Below are positions 53,899 to 63,044 of a DNA stretch of 64,000 bases, one piece after another; positions within the stretch are counted from its first letter, which is position 1; each line of letters begins with the position of its first letter. The DNA lies in contig CBDCTY010000002.1 of NCBI GenBank assembly GCA_965222445.1, forward strand, positions 1,860,001 to 1,924,000, written 5' to 3'. The notes under the pieces are model-generated. The model saw only the letters and a list, made by a program, of their open reading frames with translations. It ran no database searches and was not told the DNA's origin. The position numbers were made by a program, and so were the translations under genes. Origin of the DNA: GCA-958296115 sp965222445. GTDB lineage: Bacteria; Chloroflexota; Dehalococcoidia; Lucifugimonadales; CAJWER01.

Positions 53899-54040
53899 CT
53901 GGCCCGTGCTACAACGAGAAGACCTCCCGGCCAAACTCGTGTAGGCCCACCACTTACGGCCCACGTGTGCTGTATCCAAGACTCCTCACCCGCGTGGCTC
54001 ATGTCCCTTCACGTCTAGATGGGTCGTCAGCGCCCGTGTC

Positions 54041-54682
54041 TCAGGCAAGTTCGGCCGACTCACCAGTGTAGAACGCAGTCGTCCGCTTGGACGCAGCACT
54101 TGCGGCGCTAGGGTCGGTTCCGGCCGCGATAGCCGCTTGCGCCCACCCCTCGTTGCTGCCAGTGATAAACGCCTTGCCGTCAGGTGAAGTGGCAAGAGCG
54201 GCTTCGTCCGGCATTGGCTCCGTCGGTTGCGCGAGATGGATCGCGAGTCCCATGAGACCCAACTCCCAGCCGACTCCGACCGCGCCAGGCCCGTACTCGC
54301 CCCAGTGTTCCGAAAGGTGGGCGGTGTGCGTGAGTGTGAGGCGCGCGCGACCAGCTCCCTGATCCAGGAAACGCACCTTCACCCAACTGACGTCCCCGCC
54401 GAACTCCCATGTGAGCGCGAAATGCGATAGTCGTTCGCACACCGTTATCACGCCGCCTGCGTTGCCTTCCAACTGGTAGCGGCCGCCGAGCTCGAGCTCG
54501 CCGCTGACCGGCAGAAACCAGCGCGGAATACGCTCGTCGCTCGTCACGGCGTCCCACAAGTCCTCAACCGTCGTCGCGTAGCTTCGAGAAAGAGTGACCG
54601 CTCGAGCGGGTTGCCCATCGCGCTCCAGCGACGACACGGAACGCTCTACCGCGCTGAGATCACCTTCGACATCGAATCCCAT
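54041..54682 (-). CDS. SRPBCC/AHSA1-family protein
   Basis: A 213-residue START-like protein. ATG 54682 follows GGGAGA. The core reads AVTLSRSYATTVEDLWDAVT, RIPRWFLPVSGELELGGRYQ and ERLSHFALTWEFGGDVSWVK, typical of AHSA1 proteins. The C-terminus is long and Ala-rich (DPSAASAASKRTTAFYTGES). The ligand is unknown. It lies downstream of the VWA genes after 160 bases. Confidence 0.85.
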   Translation of the reverse strand: MGFDVEGDLSAVERSVSSLERDGQPARAVTLSRSYATTVEDLWDAVTSDERIPRWFLPVSGELELGGRYQLEGNAGGVITVCERLSHFALTWEFGGDVSWVKVRFLDQGAGRARLTLTHTAHLSEHWGEYGPGAVGVGWELGLMGLAIHLAQPTEPMPDEAALATSPDGKAFITGSNEGWAQAAIAAGTDPSAASAASKRTTAFYTGESAELA

Positions 54683-54842
54683 TGTTCTCCCTGTTTTCCT
54701 TATTGGGCCGCGGAACGCGCAGCCCATGGCGGTTGGACTGGCCAGAGCCTGATTCGACTGCGATCTCCGGGCGACAGTCGACCCGTTGCACTCAAAGGCC
54801 GCGTGTACGCCATCGGCATAGCGCAATTCCGCCCAGGGGAGT

Positions 54843-55946
54843 TCAGGGCAGCGGGCTCCAGCGGAGACCGAGTGCGACGGAGGTGAGCGCGAGGAGGCCA
54901 CCGATGGCGGTCAGCACGGCCGACACCTCCATGCGGACCTTCTTCTTCTCGATCTGCACGGGTATCGTGGAGAAGACCTGAAGAAGCTCATCCGCGCTCT
55001 CGGCCAGGTAGTACTCGGCATCCGTGATCTCGGCGACGCGGGTCAGGGTCGGCTCGTCCAGCATCAGGAAGTTCCCTCGTCCAAACCCGCCACGCCCGAA
55101 GTTTCCGAAACCCCGCCGCCCGAAGGACCCGAATCCGCCCTGGCCGATGCGTCTGGCAAACTCGTCTCCCCCAAGCTGTTCAGACGTGCACCTAAGCACC
55201 GCCGGGTTCGCCGTGCCAAAGCCGATTGTGTACACGCGGACGCCCCTGTCGCTGGCGGCGCGGGCGGCGACCAGCGGACTCACCCCGCGATTGCTCGCCC
55301 CGTCGGTCAACAGGACAATAACGTCCGGCTGCAGTCCCTCTTCCAGGCCGGTGTCCGCCGCGTCTTCGCGGGGGCTTACATACACGCTCACAGGCGCAAT
55401 GTCCGGGTTCACCTCGGCCAGCGCGTCCAGAGAGCGGGCGATCGCGCTTCCCACAGCGGTCGCTCGCGCGGTCGTCAAGTTGGCCACCGCCTCCAGCAGC
55501 ACGTCCCTGTCGGTCGTGGGAGGCACGATCAGCTGGGCGATCCCTGCGAAGGCGACTATTCCCACCCGTGTCCCGGGCTCCTGGCTATCGATGAACCTCT
55601 CGGTGGCTGTCTGAGCAATGGTGAGCCTGTTGGGATCGACGTCATCGGCACACATGCTCAATGACACGTCCAGCGCCAGCATCACGGTCGTCCGGCTCGA
55701 GGCCACGGTCACGTTCGCAAAAGGGCGCGAAAGGGCCAGGACGAGCAGCGCGACAGCAAGCACCATCAGGGCGAACGGAAGGTGGCGCCGCCATCGAAAG
55801 CCCCCGGGCATCGCCTGTCGAATCAGGGACAGGCTGGAGTAGCGGACGGCAAACCGCCTCCTCCGCTTCAGCACCAGGACATACAGCACCACTACCAGTG
55901 GTATGGCAGCGAGAAGCAGAAGGTAGACCGGCCAAAGCAACCCCAT
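54843..55946 (-). CDS. VWA-domain membrane protein with FG-rich insert (BatA/BatB-like)
   Basis: A 367-residue protein with N-terminal (VYLLLLAAIPLVVVLYVLVL) and second (LPFALMVLAVALLVLALS) membrane segments, a VWA domain with the MIDAS motif LALDVSLSMCADD and VLLTDGASNRG, and a C-terminal membrane helix. An unusual Gly/Phe repeat (GGFGSFGRRGFGNFGRGGFG) sits near residue 285, after EFARRIG. Last of the MoxR-DUF58-VWA-VWA block; it starts 13 bases after the preceding VWA gene. Confidence 0.88.
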   Translation of the reverse strand: MGLLWPVYLLLLAAIPLVVVLYVLVLKRRRRFAVRYSSLSLIRQAMPGGFRWRRHLPFALMVLAVALLVLALSRPFANVTVASSRTTVMLALDVSLSMCADDVDPNRLTIAQTATERFIDSQEPGTRVGIVAFAGIAQLIVPPTTDRDVLLEAVANLTTARATAVGSAIARSLDALAEVNPDIAPVSVYVSPREDAADTGLEEGLQPDVIVLLTDGASNRGVSPLVAARAASDRGVRVYTIGFGTANPAVLRCTSEQLGGDEFARRIGQGGFGSFGRRGFGNFGRGGFGRGNFLMLDEPTLTRVAEITDAEYYLAESADELLQVFSTIPVQIEKKKVRMEVSAVLTAIGGLLALTSVALGLRWSPLP

Positions 55947-55959
55947 AGATGACCTCCTG

Positions 55960-56955
55960 CTATGGCATCCGTCCGAACCAGAATAGCGAGAGCGTGCCGC
56001 CTGCGAGGAGCAGCAGCGCGCTCACACCTCCCAAGGCAGACGTGACTTCGACCTCACGCGAATCGACCATGAACTCGGTCTCCAGCTCCTCGTACACCGA
56101 CGGCACGTCGGCGGCGTCTTCTATCGCGAAGTAGGCCCCCTCCGTCAGCAGCGCGATCTCCTGCAAGACGGACTCGTTCAACTGAGTAGACAGGTTGAAG
56201 CCGTCGACCTCTATAGTCGCCCCCTCCAATGTCCCAAGGCCCACGGTATGCACACGCACTCCCCGGTCGATGGCCATCTGCGCGACCTCGATTGGGTCGG
56301 GAGGGCTCGTGTTCTCCCCGTCGGTCAGCAGTACGATAACAGCGGGTGCGAAGGCGCCCCGAGGCCCTGCGCCGGTCACGGGTGCTGGCTCCGTCGAGCC
56401 GGGGCCGGGCTCCGGTGCGACAAGGTTAAGCGCGGTCAGCATCCCCCTGCCCAGCGATGTCCCGCTATAGGGAACCAGGCGGTCGATGGTAGCGTCCAAC
56501 GCCTCGTCATCGTCGGTCGGCGGCTGCACAACCAGCCCGCCCTCTCCGAAGGCTACGACGCCTATCCTGGCGGTAGCGGGACGTCGGTCTACGATAGCCT
56601 TTGCAGTGAGCTTTGCGGCGTCCATCCTCGTAGGCTCGACGTCATCCGCAGCCATGCTGGACGACACGTCCAACGCCAAGACGACGGTGCCCTCCTTCCG
56701 TGGCAACGGCAGCTCTAGCTGCGGGCGGGCCGAAGCCACCGCCAGCAGGGCAACGCCAATCAGGAAGATGATGGGCGGAACATGGCGCCGCCATCCTGCC
56801 AGCGCAGAGGCTCCTTCCCGCACGGCGCCAAGCATGCCCAAACTGCCTGCGTCCCTGCTCCGTCTCCTCTGCAGACGCACATACGCGAAGACGCACACGG
56901 GCAGCGCAAGCAGGGAGACGAGGACCCATGGCCAGATGAAAGACACCGCTCCCAC
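55960..56955 (-). CDS. VWA-domain membrane protein (BatA-like)
   Basis: A 331-residue protein. N-terminal membrane segments (FIWPWVLVSLLALPVCVFAY; VPPIIFLIGVALLAVA) precede a VWA domain with MIDAS LALDVSSSMAADD, the Thr region YSGTSLGRGML and VLLTDGENTSPPD. It ends with a C-terminal membrane helix. GTG 56955 starts 3 bases after the DUF58 gene stop, so it is co-translated. Such proteins work with MoxR ATPases in envelope stress or complex assembly. Confidence 0.9.
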   Translation of the reverse strand: MGAVSFIWPWVLVSLLALPVCVFAYVRLQRRRSRDAGSLGMLGAVREGASALAGWRRHVPPIIFLIGVALLAVASARPQLELPLPRKEGTVVLALDVSSSMAADDVEPTRMDAAKLTAKAIVDRRPATARIGVVAFGEGGLVVQPPTDDDEALDATIDRLVPYSGTSLGRGMLTALNLVAPEPGPGSTEPAPVTGAGPRGAFAPAVIVLLTDGENTSPPDPIEVAQMAIDRGVRVHTVGLGTLEGATIEVDGFNLSTQLNESVLQEIALLTEGAYFAIEDAADVPSVYEELETEFMVDSREVEVTSALGGVSALLLLAGGTLSLFWFGRMP

Positions 56956-57850
56956 TCCCTACGGCTGACGCCGGCGCGCCCTTGCGCGAAGAGAGGCAAA
57001 CCGAAGGATGGCCAGCACCAGGTCCTCCTCCGTAGACAGTGAGAGCTCGTCCACGCCGGCCCGCTTGAAGGTTTGTGCCAGCTCCGCTTCGCGGCGGCGC
57101 GCCGCTTCGTGGAACCGCCGACGGAATCCCTTGTCGCTCGTGTCCACGCTCATCTGAACGCCCGTCTCCGAGTCCTCGACGAGCACGACACCTACGTCGG
57201 GAAGATCCGCCTCGCGCGGGTCCCAGAGTCGCACGGCCAACAGGTCGTGCTTCCTGTTCAAGCGCTCCATGGCCCTGTCCCACCCTGGCAGGCAGATGAA
57301 GTCGGAGACCAGGAAGATGAGCGAACGTCTCTTGATACTGTTGTAGGCGGACTCCAGGAGCTTGGCCAGGTCCGTCATTGCCCCGCCGGGTGACGCCTGC
57401 TGTCTCTGAATGTCGTTGATCAGCCTAAGGACCTGAGGGCGACCGCCGCGGGGAGGAATCGCAAGCTCGATGTCGTTGTCGTACAGGATTGCGCCGACAC
57501 GGTTCCCGTTGCGTGTGAGGAGACGCGCCAGCACCCCCACGAAATCGACCATGACGGACTCTTTGTGCCGCTCCAGCGCGCCGAAGGCCATCGACGGGCT
57601 CAGATCGAGCAGGAACCATGCCGTGACCTCGCGGTCTTCCATGTACCGGCGCACGTATGGCATGTCCATCCGCGCAGTCACGTTCCAGTCTATGTGGCGG
57701 ATGTCGTCCGGCGGCTGGTACTCGCGCAGCTCGGCGAAGTCGAGACCGCCGCCCATGAAGAGGCTGCGATAGTCTCCCTGGAGGATCCCGTCGAGCCGGC
57801 GCAGCACTTGCCAGTCGAGGCGGTGCAGCACACGCTCGGGAGCCCTCCGA

Positions 57851-58852
<1,002 letters not shown>

Positions 58853-58876
58853 GTCTCATATACACCTCTCGGTCGA

Positions 58877-59677
58877 CTACCGTGCAGGCCCGCCGGCCCC
58901 ACCAATGGCCACGTCGATAGGTACCGCGAATCCTATACCAACGAAAAAGTCGTCCCCGGTCGGGTTGATCAGCCCGGTGACGATGCCGACGACCTGGCCG
59001 CGTCGGTTCAGCAGCGGACCGCCCGAATTGCCCGGATTCACCGCCGCGTCGAACTGGATCAGCCCCCGAAGCGGCTCTTCCCTACTCGATGGCCTGAACT
59101 CGCGGTCGAGTCCGGACACTACACCCGCACTCAACGACGCCACCAGGCCCAGCGGGTTGCCCACTGCGAACACCTCGTCGCCGACGCGCATCGCTGAGGA
59201 GCTGCCGATGGTTGCTGGCACAACAAGGTCGGGCAGCACCGCCGGCCTCAAGACGGCGATGTCGCTGTCCGGTTCCACGTTGGCAACGGTGGCGGAGGTC
59301 CTGGTGCCGTCCACGAAGGCGAGCTCGACCTCCGTCGCGCCCTCGATGATGTGCAGCGCGGTAAGCACCTCGGCGTCGCTGTTGACGACTACTCCGGTTC
59401 CGATGCCAAAGCCGCCCTCTTCGCCGACGATGTCCGTCTGTACTATGACCAGGGACGGCAGTATGGCCTGATAGACCTGCGCAGAGATGACAGGCGCGGC
59501 CGTTGCAGAGGCCAGTGCCTGTGCGACAGCCTCCTCCACGTCCACTGCCGCAAGCTGCTGGTCATCTGTACGGAAAGTCCTCCAAAGCACCAGGACCAGC
59601 AGCAACGCCACTACGCCGAGCGCGACCAGCTGTAGCATGGCGGTCCGCTCACGCAGGACCCGCCAGAGCCTCCTCAA
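58877..59677 (-). CDS. Membrane-anchored S1C (HtrA-like) serine protease without PDZ
   Basis: A 266-residue protein. One N-terminal membrane helix (LQLVALGVVALLLVLVLW) is followed by a trypsin-like domain with the triad His in VLTALHIIEG, Asp in EPDSDIAVLR and Ser in NPGNSGGPLL. There is no PDZ domain, unlike DegP. It is the first gene of the MoxR block. The start is TTG 59677; ATG 59638 is an alternative just before the helix. Confidence 0.87.
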   Translation of the reverse strand: MRRLWRVLRERTAMLQLVALGVVALLLVLVLWRTFRTDDQQLAAVDVEEAVAQALASATAAPVISAQVYQAILPSLVIVQTDIVGEEGGFGIGTGVVVNSDAEVLTALHIIEGATEVELAFVDGTRTSATVANVEPDSDIAVLRPAVLPDLVVPATIGSSSAMRVGDEVFAVGNPLGLVASLSAGVVSGLDREFRPSSREEPLRGLIQFDAAVNPGNSGGPLLNRRGQVVGIVTGLINPTGDDFFVGIGFAVPIDVAIGGAGGPAR

Positions 59678-60021
59678 GTCAGCGGCCCTGGAATCGACGA
59701 ACCGACCGGCGCCCCTGTGGTCTGAGGCTCCGAGTCGGGTCCGTCCTCTGGAATCGTTCGGGCGCGCAACTAGCTGCCTCCTGCTCTATCTATACGCCCG
59801 GTATACGCGTTTGGAGTGCAGGCCCGGAAATTGCATTGGCTCGGGCCTTCTCGAAAGGTACCACAGGAGTGCCACAGAAGTATGAAGGAACGGACAGGGG
59901 TCCTGCGTCGTTTCCGCCGGCCTGAACTTGAGCCTGGAATCCCTGGAACTGACGCCGAATGACTGAGAGCTCTCTAACCGTAGTCCCGGTAGCCTATGCG
60001 CAACAGACGAGTTTATCGGCT
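59678..60021. other. Upstream gap of the protease operon
   Basis: No gene or RNA was recognised. It should contain the promoter of the minus-strand operon, but no clear -35/-10 pair stands out. A small palindrome (TATACGCCCGGTATA) lies near 59793. Confidence 0.5.
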
Positions 60022-60325
60022 CTAGGTTGTGTTGACATTCCGGTTTCATGTCATTCCGAACGCAGTGAGGAATCTAATACCAATTCATTTTGAGAGCGCC
60101 GTAAAGCCGTCATTCCCGCGAAGAGCCTGCCCCCGAGCAGTCGGGGGCGGGAACCCACTCCCTGGCCGCACATATATGGCGGCATCACGGTGACTTGGTA
60201 TAAAGCGGTAGCGGCATTACAGGCATAGGCTTTAGATTCTTCGTCGCTTTGCTCCTCAGAATGACAATTTGGACGGCTTACTCGGTTATGAAATGTCCGG
60301 TATCTCAAATGTCAACACTACCTAG
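60022..60325. mobile_element. IS5-derived MITE (family D), interrupted by a family A repeat
   Basis: A 304-bp non-coding element. Its left end CTAGGTTGTGTTGACATT differs by one base from the left end of the IS5-type element at 47664, and its right end read inward is CTAGGTAGTGTTGACATTTG. A family A repeat occupies 60077-60201. A smaller inverted repeat (GTCATTCCGAACGCAGTGAG / CTCCTCAGAATGAC) also lies inside. Confidence 0.75.
60077..60201 (-). repeat. Family A hairpin repeat, long form
   Basis: Reverse copy nested in the family D element. The inner hairpin is CCCCCGA-GCAG-TCGGGGG, the fourth variant seen. The ends are ATACCAATTCATTTTGAGAG and GTGACTTGGTAT. Confidence 0.85.
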
Positions 60326-60327
60326 TT

Positions 60328-60494
60328 CCCCAAATCCACCACCTAAATTGGCGATGCGGTTGAGTTTTGTAGCTAAATTGGTCATTTTGGACAATTCGTT
60401 CTTTCACCCAGCAGGTGAAGAGAAGGCCCCGTCTTCAGGGCTGAATCAGATACTGTATCAGATCGTCGGTTCGGTTTAGGTGGGGGATTTGGGG
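60328..60494 (+). repeat. Family B repeat, 165-bp form (copy 2)
   Basis: Ends CCCCAAATCCACCACCTAAA and TTAGGTGGGGGATTTGGGG. It is nearly identical to 14153-14317 over its whole length, which points to recent copying. Confidence 0.85.
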
Positions 60495-60665
60495 TTCCCA
60501 GCCACGAAGTCCTGGAAATGATCGTCCTGGCCGCCAAGGGGCACGAAAATGTGATTCGCCGGGCCTGCTCACGCTCGCAGCGGTGTTTACTCTCCAGTCA
60601 GCCCCGCGACATCCTGGCGACAGACGGCAGCCGCTACTGCCCAAAAAGTCAGAGAGCTCTGGGCT

Positions 60666-61012
60666 TCATGGCTCATTGTCGGCGTGGATCCCGGTCTCGT
60701 CCGCCACTATTGGTACCGGGTGCGAGATGAAGGTCCGGCCCGCTTCATCCGTGACGGTGCTCAACAGGAACCACTGCCCCCCCGTGGAGCACGAGCTGGC
60801 TGGCATACCACGACAAAGGCGGAGGTGCGGCCATTATCTCCCCAGTTCCGTGGAGGCGGAACGGCCCGAGCGGCGAGTCTCCGACCATGATGCCCCTGCC
60901 GGCTTCCCTACAACTGCTCCAGTCCCTCCCAATGCCGATAATCCCCCGATCCTGGGAATCCTGCTTCGGCCATTCCCCTCTTCCCCATAACTCCTCCTCT
61001 CTGTGCCCGGCG
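60666..61012 (-). pseudogene. C-terminal fragment of a glycoside hydrolase-like protein (GH32/43 type)
   Basis: A minus-strand frame without a start reads QDRGIIGIGRDWSSCREAGR, GIMVGDSPLGPFRLHGTGE and LSWYASQLVLHGG. One extra base in a run of seven G/C (60777-60783) then shifts it to QWFLLSTVTDEAGRTFISHP, PVPIVADETGIHADNEP and TGA at 60666. The D-S-P-L-G-P-F and D-E-x-G-R-T-F-I-S pattern suggests a five-bladed glycosidase. The 5' part ends at a short dispersed repeat near 61012. Family assignment is tentative; the coding character is fairly clear. Confidence 0.5.
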
Positions 61013-61097
61013 CCTGTCCTGAGCCCGTCCTGAGCTTGTCGAAGGGCCTGCCGAAGGACGTCCTCTGCGGTGAATCCTCCCCCCTTGACACGCCTGA

Positions 61098-61103
61098 TAT
61101 ACT
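61098..61103 (+). promoter_or_regulatory. Possible -10 box of paralogue 2
   Basis: TATACT lies 7 bases before the ATG. A TTGACA is present at 61085 but only 7 bases away. Compared with paralogue 1, the spacer has lost 10 bases, so this promoter may be weak or rely on the -10 alone. Confidence 0.35.
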
Positions 61104-61110
61104 AGAACAC

Positions 61111-62403
61111 ATGAGCGTGGCAACACAACAGAACAGACCGCCCACCATGGCGGAAATCGTCCGCGAGGTCACCGACAACGGACGCCTCATCGCCGAGTTC
61201 TACCTCGGCGTCGCCGACGGCAGCCTCGAGGGCTTCGAGGACCGACACCGCATGTCCGCAGCCAGGCGACTCGACAAGATCGCCCCCGGACTCGTCGCCA
61301 GGTACCTGCAGAAGTACTACAACGCCCAGTGCCGCCCTTCGTACCGTGGCACCAGCGTGCTCCCCGTGCGCCGCTCCCCCATAAAGAGCAGCCCGCCCGA
61401 GCGAAGCGACGACGTCTCCCGCGGACCCAACCCCTTCCGGCGCAGGCTTCAGCAGCTCGTCCGCGAGGAGACCGGCGACGGCCGCTCCATCGTCTACTTC
61501 CTGGCCGGCGCCATGCACGGCACACTCCTGGGCTTCAAGCCCCACCACCGCATGGAAGCCGCCAAAGAGCTATCCGGCTACATCACCAACGACAACACCC
61601 CCGTCGTTCCTGCGAAGGCAGAGCCTGCCCCGTACTCGATACGGGGAACCCAGAGGGGCGGCGCGGGGCGTGGCTCCCATCCCAACCCCGCTCACACCGA
61701 GCCCGGCTCCCTATCCGTCGTTCCTGAGCAGTCGGGAACCCAGAAGGACGGCACGGGGCATCACACCGCCGTTCCCGATCAGTCGGAAACCCAGAAGGAC
61801 GGCACGGGGCATCACACCGTCGTTCCCGAGAAGTCGGGAACCCATCCCGTCCCCTCGGCCGAAACGCCCTCGGTCTCCACTAGAAACCCAGAACCAGAAA
61901 CCAAAAAACCTCCCTCTGCGCCCTCAGCGGTGAGCCCAAAACCAAAAACCAGGAACTTCCCACCCATCACCATCGAGGAAATCGAACGGGCCAACTACGA
62001 CTCGCGCCACATAACCCGCTGCAAGTTCGCACGCGATGAGATCACCGGCGCCGTCTACGCCTTCGACGAGCAGGGCCCGTTCGAGGTGGACGAGGACGGA
62101 GTCTCTCATTACATCTCCCCCGACCTCATTGTGGGGCACGGAAACGCCTACCAGACGTTCGACGACACCGACCTCGAGGACAGGCTCGCCCGCAAGAGGT
62201 CTGGCATGAGATTGATCGTAGGGCCGCCCCACGAATCGCCCCGGGCCTCCACCAAAAACTCAAAACCGGAAACTGGAAACTCTCCCCAGCTCACCCCCAC
62301 CGAGCGCAGGATCAGGGAAAAGCTCAAGGAGCACTGGTACGGACCGGACCCCTCGGCAGCGCCCCTGGACTCCATGCACCCCGGCCGCTCTCCCCCCTGG
62401 TAA
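61111..62403 (+). CDS. Unknown two-domain protein, paralogue 2, with repeat-derived inserts
   Basis: A 430-residue protein paralogous to the one at 12960. The same tandem domains appear: MAEIVREVTDNGRLIAEFYL followed by RMSAARRLDKIAPGLVARYL, and QLVREETGDGRSIVYFLAGA followed by HRMEAAKELSGYI. The middle holds translated repeat sequence (EPAPYSIRGTQRGG) and a 17-residue tandem repeat (VPEQSGTQKDGTGHHTA and variants). The C-terminal part (IEEIERANYDSRHITRCKFA, GAVYAFDEQGPFEVDEDGVS) differs from paralogue 1. The start at ATG 61111 is nearly leaderless with no ribosome site. Function unknown. Confidence 0.7.
   Translation: MSVATQQNRPPTMAEIVREVTDNGRLIAEFYLGVADGSLEGFEDRHRMSAARRLDKIAPGLVARYLQKYYNAQCRPSYRGTSVLPVRRSPIKSSPPERSDDVSRGPNPFRRRLQQLVREETGDGRSIVYFLAGAMHGTLLGFKPHHRMEAAKELSGYITNDNTPVVPAKAEPAPYSIRGTQRGGAGRGSHPNPAHTEPGSLSVVPEQSGTQKDGTGHHTAVPDQSETQKDGTGHHTVVPEKSGTHPVPSAETPSVSTRNPEPETKKPPSAPSAVSPKPKTRNFPPITIEEIERANYDSRHITRCKFARDEITGAVYAFDEQGPFEVDEDGVSHYISPDLIVGHGNAYQTFDDTDLEDRLARKRSGMRLIVGPPHESPRASTKNSKPETGNSPQLTPTERRIREKLKEHWYGPDPSAAPLDSMHPGRSPPW
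61717..61852 (+). repeat. 51-bp tandem repeat inside paralogue 2
   Basis: Two full units and one partial unit starting GTTCCTGAGCAGTCGGGAAC, GTTCCCGATCAGTCGGAAAC and GTTCCCGAGAAGTCGGGAAC. Each contains a small hairpin (TTCCCGA ... TCGGGAA) like the dispersed repeats. The period is in frame (17 codons). Confidence 0.8.
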
Positions 62404-62429
62404 GAAGCCGGACATTACAACTCAATGTA

Positions 62430-62555
62430 ATACCAATTCATTTTGAGCGCGCCGTAAAGCCGTCATTCCCGCGAAGAGCCTGCCCCGTACTCGATACGGG
62501 GCGGGGACCCACTCCCTGGCCGCACATATACGGCGGCATCACGGTGACTTGGTAT
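62430..62555 (-). repeat. Family A hairpin repeat, long form
   Basis: Reverse copy with ends ATACCAATTCATTTTGAGCG and TGACTTGGTAT, the CCCCGTACTCGATACGGGG inner hairpin and TA on both sides (ATGTA at left, TACAT at right), consistent with insertion into TA. Confidence 0.88.
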
Positions 62556-62607
62556 TACATGCATTGCCGAGGACGCTGCACGCAGTATGCGGACGGGTCG
62601 GGCGGGT

Positions 62608-62780
62608 CGGCGCCGGGCACGTGCTGTCGGCATCCGAAGGGGAAAATTTCGAGGACAAGCTGGCGTACATGGGGGAGACGCCGGAGATACAGGACGGTCG
62701 GGAGATATCGTTCCGCCTGCTGCCACCAGAAGTACCACGGCGTGGACATCGTTACCGTGCGCGTCGAGGGCACGCGTTAG
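62608..62780 (+). pseudogene. Coding remnant of unknown family
   Basis: One frame reads VLSASEGENFEDKLAYMGET and PEIQDGREISFRLL; after one extra base near 62720 it continues QKYHGVDIVTVRVEGTR and a TAG. This looks like the tail of an enzyme, but I could not name the family. No start codon or upstream domain is visible; the left side is a family A repeat. Confidence 0.3.
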
Positions 62781-62914
62781 TTACGCCCCTGCCGCGCCAG
62801 GACCCGAACCTCCACAGGCGATGGGCCGCATTGTGTGGGCCGCAGGCCTACGAAGCCAGAAAGCTCGTTCGGGTCCTGGAGACTATCTCAAAATCATCTG
62901 TATTGGCGGAAAAC

Positions 62915-63035
62915 TGCCCTTCGACCCTTCGACAAGCTCAGGGGAGCCAGGCTCAGGGCGAACGATTCTTGTATAGTCCCGTTCGTGCTGAGCCCTTCGA
63001 TAACCTCAGGACAGGCCTTGTCGAAGCACCTTTGA
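62915..63035. repeat. Dispersed TTCGACAAGCTCAGG-type palindromic repeat
   Basis: CCCTTCGACAAGCTCAGG at 62925 and the inverted CTTGTCGAAGC near 63018 frame a degenerate inverted repeat between genes. The same sequence (GAGCTTGTCGAAGGGCCTG) occurs at 61032. No gene lies between 62781 and 63044. Confidence 0.6.
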
Positions 63036-63044
63036 GATAACTAC

